A DNA stretch of 64,000 bases from NCBI RefSeq assembly GCF_052324685.1, contig NW_027506915.1, positions 434,001-498,000 of the forward strand, given 5' to 3'. Source of the DNA: Brachyhypopomus gauderio. Taxonomy: Eukaryota > Chordata > Actinopteri > Gymnotiformes > Hypopomidae. Under the pieces are notes generated by a model. The model ran no database searches and was not told where the DNA came from. It saw only the letters and a program-made list of their open reading frames with translations. The position numbers and the translations under genes were made by a program. The stretch's first letter is position 1. Every line of letters starts with the position of its first letter. This document shows positions 1-7,599 of the stretch, piece by piece.

Positions 1-5
1 CTCAG

Positions 6-27
6 CCTTTCCTTTCTCTCTCTCTCT
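6..27 (+). repeat. Pyrimidine tract ending in a CT microsatellite
   Basis: A 22-nt run of C and T ends in six CT steps. It keeps the same length in every unit I compared except unit 65 (2 bp shorter, near 62107). That is unusually stable for a microsatellite and argues for recent homogenisation. Confidence 0.85.
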
Positions 28-30
28 ATG

Positions 31-38
31 TGACATCA
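31..38. promoter_or_regulatory. CRE-like motif TGACATCA
   Basis: One base from the CRE/ATF palindrome TGACGTCA; it recurs in each unit about 270 bp before Tyr. A motif match only. Confidence 0.25.
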
Positions 39-78
39 CAATAGATTTTCTCAAAAAGCAATTCAAATTGTTCTAACC

Positions 79-83
79 ATTGG
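79..83 (-). promoter_or_regulatory. Inverted CCAAT box
   Basis: ATTGG within CCATTGGTGG, present in every unit. NF-Y binding is possible, but the motif is short and could be chance. Confidence 0.2.
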
Positions 84-111
84 TGGGACCAACCCGTGGC
101 CTTTTACCATC

Positions 112-117
112 CACGTG
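112..117. promoter_or_regulatory. E-box CACGTG
   Basis: A palindromic E-box of the MYC/USF type, about 185 bp upstream of Tyr. It is present in most units and changed to CACCTG in units 28, 31 and 38 (near 26326, 29240 and 36033). Confidence 0.3.
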
Positions 118-290
118 TCCAAAATGCAGTACGCATGCCAATGTTGTTAACAGACATACGTGTTGGTAGCTCTACATGTCCAACTGGTACAGTGTGAGGT
201 TTCCTCTTTGGTGGACCTTAAAGAGTTGAAAAAGCCACAACCAAACTGGTATCTTTGTCAACGTCCTTGTTTCTGGATCTATGCTGCATG

Positions 291-297
291 TGAGTCA
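291..297. promoter_or_regulatory. AP-1-like TGAGTCA just before tRNA-Tyr
   Basis: A perfect AP-1 heptamer ends 5 bp before the Tyr gene. Only units 1, 12 and 13 have it. Most units read TGCGTCA, and units 28, 31, 38 and 66 read TGTGTCA. Confidence 0.25.
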
Positions 298-301
298 GAA
301 T

Positions 302-388
302 CCTTCGGTAGCTCAGATGGTAGAGCGGAGGACTGTAGAGGTTAAAGCAGCAATCCTTAGGCCACCGGTTCAAATCCGGTTCGAAGGA
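302..388 (+). tRNA. tRNA-Tyr-GTA: tRNA-Tyr (GTA), unit 1, reference copy
   Basis: Cytosolic tyrosine tRNA that reads UAC and UAU. The acceptor stem CCTTCGG pairs with TCGAAGG, with discriminator A73. The anticodon loop CTGTAGA holds GTA at 335-337. A 14-nt intron (339-352) sits after position 37, the canonical eukaryotic site, and its third-last base G can form the A-I pair with C32 used by the splicing endonuclease. The T arm is ACCGG/CCGGT around TTCAAAT, and the B box is intact. The mature length is 73 nt and CCA is not encoded. A T8 terminator follows. The upstream flank has TGAGTCA, shared with units 12 and 13. Confidence 0.97.
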
Positions 389-394
389 AGCTTC

Positions 395-402
395 TTTTTT
401 TT
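395..402 (+). terminator. Pol III terminator of tRNA-Tyr (T8)
   Basis: Eight T's begin 7 nt after the Tyr discriminator base. The run is T8 in most units. It is T7 in units 14, 15, 30, 34, 36, 40, 42, 46, 48, 50, 52, 54-58, 60, 63, 65 and 66, and T6 in units 59, 61, 62 and 64. All exceed the usual pol III minimum of four. Confidence 0.9.
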
Positions 403-436
403 CCAGGATATTACTGCCTTTAATGTCATGATGAGC

Positions 437-441
437 AAAAA
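437..441 (-). terminator. Pol III terminator of tRNA-Glu (T5 on the - strand)
   Basis: The A5 on the + strand gives T5 on the - strand, 10 nt past the Glu 3' end. Tyr and Glu are convergent, and each terminates in the 63 bp between them. I saw it kept in all units. Confidence 0.85.
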
Positions 442-451
442 GTTTTCTGTT

Positions 452-523
452 TTCCCTGACCGGGAATCGAACCCGGGCCGCGGCGGTGAGAGCGCCGAAT
501 CCTAGCCACTAGACCATCAGGGA
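452..523 (-). tRNA. tRNA-Glu-CTC: tRNA-Glu (CTC), unit 1, reference copy
   Basis: Cytosolic glutamate tRNA that reads GAG, on the - strand. The acceptor stem TCCCTGA pairs perfectly with TCAGGGA, with discriminator A73. The anticodon stem is CGGCG/CGCCG with loop CTCTCAC, and anticodon CTC lies at complement(488-490). The T arm is CCGGG/CCCGG around TTCGATT. It is 72 nt with no intron. From memory it differs from mammalian tRNA-Glu-CTC at about two bases. It converges on Tyr and diverges from Lys. Confidence 0.97.
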
Positions 524-533
524 CAGCGATGTT

Positions 534-541
534 ATGCTAAT
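534..541 (-). promoter_or_regulatory. Octamer-like ATTAGCAT upstream of tRNA-Glu
   Basis: On the - strand this is one base from the octamer ATTTGCAT and lies about 10 bp upstream of Glu. It is conserved in every unit. A motif match only. Confidence 0.2.
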
Positions 542-691
542 GGATGAAGGCCTTTACATGAGTTCTGGCTGGCCGTTATTCATGAGTGAAGAAAGACCAG
601 AATGTGGGTTATTCGTGACCACACCAGAACATGTGGACCTTTTTGTGTCAAGACTGTCAAATGCTTCCCATGTCAGAGGTCAAGAATATCT

Positions 692-701
692 GGACATGTT
701 C
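692..701. promoter_or_regulatory. p53-type half-site GGACATGTTC
   Basis: A perfect match to RRRCWWGYYY, ending 26 bp before Lys. A single half-site is weak evidence. A poorer ACATGT-centred sequence lies upstream near 630. Confidence 0.2.
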
Positions 702-727
702 TGAATCACAGAGCAAGGCTAAACGTA

Positions 728-800
728 GCCTGGATAGCTCAGTCGGTAGAGCATCAGACTTTTAATCTGAGGGTCCAGGGTTCAAGTCCCTGTTCAGGCG
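728..800 (+). tRNA. tRNA-Lys-TTT: tRNA-Lys (TTT), unit 1, reference copy
   Basis: Cytosolic lysine tRNA that reads AAA and AAG by wobble. The acceptor stem GCCTGGA pairs with TTCAGGC (one G-T), with discriminator G73. The anticodon stem is TCAGA/TCTGA with loop CTTTTAA, and anticodon TTT lies at 761-763. The T arm is CAGGG/CCCTG around TTCAAGT. It is 73 nt with no intron. It looks identical to a common vertebrate Lys-TTT. The nearest T4 is 57 nt downstream, so its trailer would be long. Confidence 0.97.
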
Positions 801-845
801 TTGAACTTTACATGACCGTCAGCTCTTGAGCACCGTTCACTCATC

Positions 846-903
846 GTCAGGCAGGCTTTTGGATTAAGCTGAACTTCCAGCTTTACGTCTGCCTACCTGT
901 GAC
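846..903 (+). other. Long imperfect hairpin downstream of tRNA-Lys
   Basis: AGGCAGGC (849-856) can pair with GCCTACCT (891-898) with one mismatch. GTC and GAC extend the stem past a 2-nt bulge. The inner stem AAGCTG (866-871) pairs perfectly with CAGCTT (878-883) around a 6-nt loop. It recurs in every unit. It could be the structured trailer of the Lys transcript, a DNA cruciform, or chance. Confidence 0.5.
857..860 (+). terminator. First T4 after tRNA-Lys (distal terminator)
   Basis: The first run of four T's lies 57 nt past the Lys 3' end, inside the hairpin. Units 41 (near 39690) and 64 (near 61978) have CTTATGG here and lack it. Confidence 0.5.
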
Positions 904-910
904 TTCCTTG

Positions 911-944
911 TCATTAATTCTTTTGTCTATGTCCTTGTTAATGA
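911..944. repeat. Inverted repeat TCATTAA ... TTAATGA
   Basis: Seven-bp perfect arms (911-917 and 938-944) flank a 20-nt loop that contains the next T4 (921-924), a possible backup terminator for Lys. Confidence 0.5.
921..924 (+). terminator. Second T4 after tRNA-Lys
   Basis: A backup oligo-T about 120 nt past Lys, kept in both spacer alleles (ATTCTTTTG and ATTATTTTG). In units 41 and 64 it is the first T4 after Lys. Confidence 0.4.
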
Positions 945-948
945 TGAC

Positions 949-957
949 AAAAAAAAA
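949..957 (+). repeat. A-run and junction at the unit end
   Basis: The run is 7 to 9 A's in different units and is followed by CACCAATT, CAACAATT or CAATT. These alleles follow the higher-order blocks and make most of the unit length polymorphism. Confidence 0.85.
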
Positions 958-1273
958 CACCAATTAAAGCCACTCAGCCTTTCCTTTCTCTCTCTCTCTA
1001 TGTGACATCACAATAGATTTTCTCAAAAAGCAATTCAAATTGTTCTAACCATTGGTGGGACCAACCCGTGGCCTTTTACCATCCACGTGTCCAAAATGCA
1101 GTACGCATGCCAATGTTGTTAACAGACATACGTGTTGGTAGCTCTACATGTCCAACTGGTACAGTGTGAGGTTTCCTCTTTGGTGGACCTTAAAGAGTTG
1201 AAAAAGCCACAACCGAACTGGTATCTTTGTCAACGTCCTTGTTTCTGGATCTATGCTGCATGTGCGTCAGAAT

Positions 1274-1360
1274 CCTTCGGTAGCTCAGATGGTAGAGCGG
1301 AGGACTGTAGAGGTTAAAGCAGCAATCCTTAGGCCACCGGTTCAAATCCGGTTCGAAGGA
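1274..1360 (+). tRNA. tRNA-Tyr-GTA: tRNA-Tyr (GTA), unit 2
   Basis: Consensus gene body; intron 1311-1324; T8. Confidence 0.96.
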
Positions 1361-1423
1361 AGCTTCTTTTTTTTCCAGGATATTACTGCCTTTAATGTCA
1401 TGATGAGCAAAAAGTTTTCTGTT

Positions 1424-1495
1424 TTCCCTGACCGGGAATCGAACCCGGGCCGCGGCGGTGAGAGCGCCGAATCCTAGCCACTAGACCATCAGGGA
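1424..1495 (-). tRNA. tRNA-Glu-CTC: tRNA-Glu (CTC), unit 2
   Basis: Consensus. Confidence 0.96.
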
Positions 1496-1699
1496 CAGCG
1501 ATGTTATGCTAATGGATGAAGGCCTTTACATGAGTTCTGGCTGGCCGTTATTCATGAGTGAAGAAAGACCAGAATGTGGGTTATTCGTGACCACACCAGA
1601 ACATGTGGACCTTTTTGTGTCAAGACTGTCAAATGCTTCCCATGTCAGAGGTCAAGAATATCTGGACATGTTCTGAATCACAGAGCAAGGCTAAACGTA

Positions 1700-1772
1700 G
1701 CCTGGATAGCTCAGTCGGTAGAGCATCAGACTTTTAATCTGAGGGTCCAGGGTTCAAGTCCCTGTTCAGGTG
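1700..1772 (+). tRNA. tRNA-Lys-TTT: tRNA-Lys (TTT), unit 2, T72 variant
   Basis: C72T (a CpG transition) leaves a G1-T72 wobble. Confidence 0.92.
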
Positions 1773-2245
1773 TTGAACTTTACATGACCGTCAGCTCTTG
1801 AGCACCGTTCACTCATCGTCAGGCAGGCTTTTGGATTAAGCTGAACTTCCAGCTTTACGTCTGCCTACCTGTGACTTCCTTGTCATTAATTCTTTTGTCT
1901 ATGTCCTTGTTAATGATGACAAAAAAAAACACCAATTAAAGCCACTCAGCCTTTCCTTTCTCTCTCTCTCTATGTGACATCACAATAGATTTTCTCAAAA
2001 AGCAATTCAAATTGTTCTAACCATTGGTGGGACCAACCCGTGGCCTTTTACCATCCACGTGTCCAAAATGCAGTACGCATGCCAATGTTGTTAACAGACA
2101 TACGTGTTGGTAGCTCTACATGTCCAACTGGTACAGTGTGAGGTTTCCTCTTTGGTGGACCTTAAAGAGTTGAAAAAGCCACAACCGAACTGGTATCTTT
2201 GTCAACGTCCTTGTTTCTGGATCTATGCTGCATGTGCGTCAGAAT

Positions 2246-2332
2246 CCTTCGGTAGCTCAGATGGTAGAGCGGAGGACTGTAGAGGTTAAAGCAGCAATCC
2301 TTAGGCCACCGGTTCAAATCCGGTTCGAAGGA
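2246..2332 (+). tRNA. tRNA-Tyr-GTA: tRNA-Tyr (GTA), unit 3
   Basis: Consensus; intron 2283-2296; T8. Confidence 0.96.
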
Positions 2333-2395
2333 AGCTTCTTTTTTTTCCAGGATATTACTGCCTTTAATGTCATGATGAGCAAAAAGTTTTCTGTT

Positions 2396-2467
2396 TTCCC
2401 TGACCGGGAATCGAACCCGGGCCGCGGCGGTGAGAGCGCCGAATCCTAGCCACTAGACCATCAGGGA
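2396..2467 (-). tRNA. tRNA-Glu-CTC: tRNA-Glu (CTC), unit 3
   Basis: Consensus. Confidence 0.96.
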
Positions 2468-2671
2468 CAGCGATGTTATGCTAATGGATGAAGGCCTTTA
2501 CATGAGTTCTGGCTGGCCGTTATTCATGAGTGAAGAAAGACCAGAATGTGGGTTATTCGTGACCACACCAGAACATGTGGACCTTTTTGTGTCAAGACTG
2601 TCAAATGCTTCCCATGTCAGAGGTCAAGAATATCTGGACATGTTCTGAATCACAGAGCAAGGCTAAACGTA

Positions 2672-2744
2672 GCCTGGATAGCTCAGTTGGTAGAGCATCT
2701 GACTTTTAATCTGAGTGTCCAGGGTTCAAGTCCCTGTTCAGGCA
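2672..2744 (+). tRNA. tRNA-Lys-TTT: tRNA-Lys (TTT), unit 3, multi-variant
   Basis: C17T, A29T (T29-T41 mismatch in the anticodon stem), G45T and discriminator A73. Function doubtful; shared with unit 15. Confidence 0.85.
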
Positions 2745-3215
2745 TTGAACTTTACATGACCGTCAGCTCTTGAGCACCGTTCACTCATCGTCAGGCAGGC
2801 TTTTGGATTAAGCTGAACTTCCAGCTTTACGTCTGCCTACCTGTGACTTCCTTGTCATTAATTATTTTGTCTATGTCCTTGTTAATGATGACAAAAAAAC
2901 ACCAATTAAAGCCACTCAGCCTTTCCTTTCTCTCTCTCTCTATGTGACATCACAATAGATTTTCTCAAAAAGCAATTCAAATTGTTCTAACCATTGGTGG
3001 GACCAACCCGTGGCCTTTTACCATCCACGTGTCCAAAATGCAGTACGCATGCCAATGTTGTTAACAGACATACGTGTTGGTAGCTCTACATGTCCAACTG
3101 GTACAGTGTGAGGTTTCCTCTTTGGTGGACCCTAAAGAGTTGAAAAAGCCACAACCGAACTGGTATCTTTGTCAACATCCTTGTTTCTGGATCTATGCTG
3201 CATGTGCGTCAGAAT

Positions 3216-3302
3216 CCTTCGGTAGCTCAGATGGTAGAGCGGAGGACTGTAGAGGTTAAAGCAGCAATCCTTAGGCCACCGGTTCAAATCCGGTTCGAAG
3301 GA
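3216..3302 (+). tRNA. tRNA-Tyr-GTA: tRNA-Tyr (GTA), unit 4
   Basis: Consensus; intron 3253-3266; T8. Confidence 0.96.
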
Positions 3303-3365
3303 AGCTTCTTTTTTTTCCAGGATATTACTGCCTTTAATGTCATGATGAGCAAAAAGTTTTCTGTT

Positions 3366-3437
3366 TTCCCTGACCGGGAATCGAACCCGGGCCGCGGTGG
3401 TGAGAGCGCCGAATCCTAGCCACTAGACCATCAGGGA
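3366..3437 (-). tRNA. tRNA-Glu-CTC: tRNA-Glu (CTC), unit 4, G40A variant
   Basis: G40A gives a C30-A40 mismatch in the anticodon stem; shared with unit 7. Confidence 0.88.
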
Positions 3438-3641
3438 CAGCGATGTTATGCTAATGGATGAAGGCCTTTACATGAGTTCTGGCTGGCAGTTATTCATGAG
3501 TGAAGAAAGACCAGAATGTGGGTTATTCGTGACCACACCAGAACATGTGGACCTTTTTGTGTCAAGACTGTCAAATGCTTCCCATGTCAGAGGTCAAGAA
3601 TATCTGGACATGTTCTGAATCACAGAGCAAGGCTAAACGTA

Positions 3642-3714
3642 GCCTGGATAGCTCAGTCGGTAGAGCATCAGACTTTTAATCTGAGGGTCCAGGGTTCAAG
3701 TCCCTGTTCAGGCG
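3642..3714 (+). tRNA. tRNA-Lys-TTT: tRNA-Lys (TTT), unit 4
   Basis: Consensus. Confidence 0.96.
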
Positions 3715-4186
3715 TTGAACTTTACATGACCGTCAGCTCTTGAGCACCGTTCACTCATCGTCAGGCAGGCTTTTGGATTAAGCTGAACTTCCAGCTTTAC
3801 GTCTGCCTACCTGTGACTTCCTTGTCATTAATTATTTTGTCTATGTCCTTGTTAATGATGACAAAAAAAACAACAATTAAAGCCACTCAGCCTTTCCTTT
3901 CTCTCTCTCTCTATGTGACATCACAATAGATTTTCTCAAAAAGCAATTCAAATTGTTCTAACCATTGGTGGGACCAACCCGTGGCCTTTTACCATCCACG
4001 TGTCCAAAATGCAGTACGCATGCCAATGTTGTTAACAGACATACGTGTTGGTAGCTCTACATGTCCAACTGGTACAGTGTGAGGTTTCCTCTTTGGTGGA
4101 CCTTAAAGAGTTGAAAAAGCCACAACCGAACTGGTATCTTTGTCAACGTCCTTGTTTCTGGATCTATGCTGCATGTGCGTCAGAAT

Positions 4187-4273
4187 CCTTCGGTAGCTCA
4201 GATGGTAGAGCGGAGGACTGTAGAGGTTAAAGCAGCAATCCTTAGGCCACCGGTTCAAATCCGGTTCGAAGGA
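4187..4273 (+). tRNA. tRNA-Tyr-GTA: tRNA-Tyr (GTA), unit 5
   Basis: Consensus; intron 4224-4237; T8. Confidence 0.96.
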
Positions 4274-4336
4274 AGCTTCTTTTTTTTCCAGGATATTACT
4301 GCCTTTAATGTCATGATGAGCAAAAAGTTTTCTGTT

Positions 4337-4408
4337 TTCCCTGACCGGGAATCGAACCCGGGCCACGGCGGTGAGAGCGCCGAATCCTAGCCACTAGACC
4401 ATCAGGGA
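4337..4408 (-). tRNA. tRNA-Glu-CTC: tRNA-Glu (CTC), unit 5, C44T variant
   Basis: C44T in the variable loop, likely tolerated; shared with unit 8. Confidence 0.93.
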
Positions 4409-4612
4409 CAGCGATGTTATGCTAATGGATGAAGGCCTTTACATGAGTTCTGGCTGGCCGTTATTCATGAGTGAAGAAAGACCAGAATGTGGGTTATTCG
4501 TGACCACACCAGAACATGTGGACCTTTTTGTGTCAAGACTGTCAAATGCTTCCCATGTCAGAGGTCAAGAATATCTGGACATGTTCTGAATCACAGAGCA
4601 AGGCTAAACGTA

Positions 4613-4685
4613 TCCTGGATAGCTCAGTCGGTAGAGCATCAGACTTTTAATCTGAGGGTCCAGGGTTCAAGTCCCTGTTCAGGTG
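4613..4685 (+). tRNA. tRNA-Lys-TTT: tRNA-Lys (TTT), unit 5, T1/T72 variant
   Basis: G1T and C72T leave a T1-T72 mismatch at the acceptor end. Confidence 0.85.
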
Positions 4686-5158
4686 TTGAACTTTACATGA
4701 CCGTCAGCTCTTGAGCACCGTTCACTCATCGTCAGGCAGGCTTTTGGATTAAGCTGAACTTCCAGCTTTACGTCTGCCTACCTGTGACTTCCTTGTCATT
4801 AATTCTTTTGTCTATGTCCTTGTTAATGATGACAAAAAAAAACACCAATTAAAGCCACTCAGCCTTTCCTTTCTCTCTCTCTCTATGTGACATCACAATA
4901 GATTTTCTCAAAAAGCAATTCAAATTGTTCTAACCATTGGTGGGACCAACCCGTGGCCTTTTACCATCCACGTGTCCAAAATGCAGTACGCATGCCAATG
5001 TTGTTAACAGACATACGTGTTGGTAGCTCTACATGTCCAACTGGTACAGTGTGAGGTTTCCTCTTTGGTGGACCTTAAAGAGTTGAAAAAGCCACAACCG
5101 AACTGGTATCTTTGTCAACGTCCTTGTTTCTGGATCTATGCTGCATGTGCGTCAGAAT

Positions 5159-5245
5159 CCTTCGGTAGCTCAGATGGTAGAGCGGAGGACTGTAGAGGTT
5201 AAAGCAGCAATCCTTAGGCCACCGGTTCAAATCCGGTTCGAAGGA
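5159..5245 (+). tRNA. tRNA-Tyr-GTA: tRNA-Tyr (GTA), unit 6
   Basis: Consensus; intron 5196-5209; T8. Confidence 0.96.
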
Positions 5246-5308
5246 AGCTTCTTTTTTTTCCAGGATATTACTGCCTTTAATGTCATGATGAGCAAAAAGT
5301 TTTCTGTT

Positions 5309-5380
5309 TTCCCTGACCGGGAATCGAACCCGGGCCGCGGCGGTGAGAGCGCCGAATCCTAGCCACTAGACCATCAGGGA
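5309..5380 (-). tRNA. tRNA-Glu-CTC: tRNA-Glu (CTC), unit 6
   Basis: Consensus. Confidence 0.96.
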
Positions 5381-5584
5381 CAGCGATGTTATGCTAATGG
5401 ATGAAGGCCTTTACATGAGTTCTGGCTGGCCGTTATTCATGAGTGAAGAAAGACCAGAATGTGGGTTATTCGTGACCACACCAGAACATGTGGACCTTTT
5501 TGTGTCAAGACTGTCAAATGCTTCCCATGTCAGAGGTCAAGAATATCTGGACATGTTCTGAATCACAGAGCAAGGCTAAACGTA

Positions 5585-5657
5585 GCCTGGATAGCTCAGT
5601 CGGTAGAGCATCAGACTTTTAATCTGAGGGTCCAGGGTTCAAGTCCCTGTTCAGGCG
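5585..5657 (+). tRNA. tRNA-Lys-TTT: tRNA-Lys (TTT), unit 6
   Basis: Consensus. Confidence 0.96.
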
Positions 5658-6129
5658 TTGAACTTTACATGACCGTCAGCTCTTGAGCACCGTTCACTCA
5701 TCGTCAGGCAGGCTTTTGGATTAAGCTGAACTTCCAGCTTTACGTCTGCCTACCTGTGACTTCCTTGTCATTAATTCTTTTGTCTATGTCCTTGTTAATG
5801 ATGACAAAAAAAACACCAATTAAAGCCACTCAGCCTTTCCTTTCTCTCTCTCTCTATGTGACATCACAATAGATTTTCTCAAAAAGCAATTCAAATTGTT
5901 CTAACCATTGGTGGGACCAACCCGTGGCCTTTTACCATCCACGTGTCCAAAATGCAGTACGCATGCCAATGTTGTTAACAGACATACGTGTTGGTAGCTC
6001 TACATGTCCAACTGGTACAGTGTGAGGTTTCCTCTTTGGTGGACCCTAAAGAGTTGAAAAAGCCACAACCGAACTGGTATCTTTGTCAACATCCTTGTTT
6101 CTGGATCTATGCTGCATGTGCGTCAGAAT

Positions 6130-6216
6130 CCTTCGGTAGCTCAGATGGTAGAGCGGAGGACTGTAGAGGTTAAAGCAGCAATCCTTAGGCCACCGGTTCA
6201 AATCCGGTTCGAAGGA
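6130..6216 (+). tRNA. tRNA-Tyr-GTA: tRNA-Tyr (GTA), unit 7
   Basis: Consensus; intron 6167-6180; T8. Confidence 0.96.
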
Positions 6217-6279
6217 AGCTTCTTTTTTTTCCAGGATATTACTGCCTTTAATGTCATGATGAGCAAAAAGTTTTCTGTT

Positions 6280-6351
6280 TTCCCTGACCGGGAATCGAAC
6301 CCGGGCCGCGGTGGTGAGAGCGCCGAATCCTAGCCACTAGACCATCAGGGA
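6280..6351 (-). tRNA. tRNA-Glu-CTC: tRNA-Glu (CTC), unit 7, G40A variant
   Basis: C30-A40 mismatch, as in unit 4. Confidence 0.88.
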
Positions 6352-6555
6352 CAGCGATGTTATGCTAATGGATGAAGGCCTTTACATGAGTTCTGGCTGG
6401 CAGTTATTCATGAGTGAAGAAAGACCAGAATGTGGGTTATTCGTGACCACACCAGAACATGTGGACCTTTTTGTGTCAAGACTGTCAAATGCTTCCCATG
6501 TCAGAGGTCAAGAATATCTGGACATGTTCTGAATCACAGAGCAAGGCTAAACGTA

Positions 6556-6628
6556 GCCTGGATAGCTCAGTCGGTAGAGCATCAGACTTTTAATCTGAGG
6601 GTCCAGGGTTCAAGTCCCTGTTCAGGCG
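6556..6628 (+). tRNA. tRNA-Lys-TTT: tRNA-Lys (TTT), unit 7
   Basis: Consensus. Confidence 0.96.
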
Positions 6629-7100
6629 TTGAACTTTACATGACCGTCAGCTCTTGAGCACCGTTCACTCATCGTCAGGCAGGCTTTTGGATTAAGCTGA
6701 ACTTCCAGCTTTACGTCTGCCTACCTGTGACTTCCTTGTCATTAATTATTTTGTCTATGTCCTTGTTAATGATGACAAAAAAAACAACAATTAAAGCCAC
6801 TCAGCCTTTCCTTTCTCTCTCTCTCTATGTGACATCACAATAGATTTTCTCAAAAAGCAATTCAAATTGTTCTAACCATTGGTGGGACCAACCCGTGGCC
6901 TTTTACCATCCACGTGTCCAAAATGCAGTACGCATGCCAATGTTGTTAACAGACATACGTGTTGGTAGCTCTACATGTCCAACTGGTACAGTGTGAGGTT
7001 TCCTCTTTGGTGGACCTTAAAGAGTTGAAAAAGCCACAACCGAACTGGTATCTTTGTCAACGTCCTTGTTTCTGGATCTATGCTGCATGTGCGTCAGAAT

Positions 7101-7187
7101 CCTTCGGTAGCTCAGATGGTAGAGCGGAGGACTGTAGAGGTTAAAGCAGCAATCCTTAGGCCACCGGTTCAAATCCGGTTCGAAGGA
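7101..7187 (+). tRNA. tRNA-Tyr-GTA: tRNA-Tyr (GTA), unit 8
   Basis: Consensus; intron 7138-7151; T8. Confidence 0.96.
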
Positions 7188-7250
7188 AGCTTCTTTTTTT
7201 TCCAGGATATTACTGCCTTTAATGTCATGATGAGCAAAAAGTTTTCTGTT

Positions 7251-7322
7251 TTCCCTGACCGGGAATCGAACCCGGGCCACGGCGGTGAGAGCGCCGAATC
7301 CTAGCCACTAGACCATCAGGGA
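7251..7322 (-). tRNA. tRNA-Glu-CTC: tRNA-Glu (CTC), unit 8, C44T variant
   Basis: C44T, as in unit 5. Confidence 0.93.
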
Positions 7323-7526
7323 CAGCGATGTTATGCTAATGGATGAAGGCCTTTACATGAGTTCTGGCTGGCCGTTATTCATGAGTGAAGAAAGACCAGA
7401 ATGTGGGTTATTCGTGACCACACCAGAACATGTGGACCTTTTTGTGTCAAGACTGTCAAATGCTTCCCATGTCAGAGGTCAAGAATATCTGGACATGTTC
7501 TGAATCACAGAGCAAGGCTAAACGTA

Positions 7527-7599
7527 TCCTGGATAGCTCAGTCGGTAGAGCATCAGACTTTTAATCTGAGGGTCCAGGGTTCAAGTCCCTGTTCAGGTG
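7527..7599 (+). tRNA. tRNA-Lys-TTT: tRNA-Lys (TTT), unit 8, T1/T72 variant
   Basis: G1T and C72T, as in unit 5. Confidence 0.85.

Larger units (their letters stand above)
1..301. other. Spacer upstream of tRNA-Tyr (unit 1 model)
   Basis: No gene is visible here. It holds a pyrimidine/CT tract, then possible CRE-like, inverted CCAAT and E-box motifs listed separately. The same 301 bp recurs before every Tyr gene with about 14 variable sites across 66 copies by my reading. Open frames of about 60 codons in it are not credible genes. Confidence 0.8.
524..727. other. Divergent Glu/Lys upstream region (unit 1 model)
   Basis: 204 bp separate the 5' ends of Glu (-) and Lys (+). No gene or clear TATA box is visible. 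Vertebrate tRNA genes rely on internal A and B boxes, so upstream elements may be weak. Confidence 0.6.

Noticed and set aside
160-345. Open frame of about 61 codons repeated in every unit
   Set aside because: It runs from the spacer into the Tyr gene and stops in the Tyr intron. Its conservation is that of the repeat, and there is no start context or protein family match.
281-505. Open frame of about 74 codons across Tyr and Glu
   Set aside because: It translates tRNA genes and is lost in units where the T-run changes by one base.
452-523. tRNA-Glu with anticodon TTC
   Set aside because: On the - strand the anticodon loop reads CTCTCAC, so the anticodon is CTC.
602-829. Open frame of about 75 codons across the Lys gene
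   Set aside because: About half of it is tRNA-Lys translated, and it varies with tRNA changes rather than at third codon positions.
728-957. Lys tRNA + body + A-run read as a tRNA-derived SINE
   Set aside because: The layout resembles a SINE, but the tRNA is intact, no target-site duplication is visible, and every copy sits at the same place in a tandem unit.
4103-4366. 87-codon open frame on the - strand (also 7017-7280)
   Set aside because: It appears only where a Glu variant removes a stop, and it overlaps the Tyr and Glu genes.
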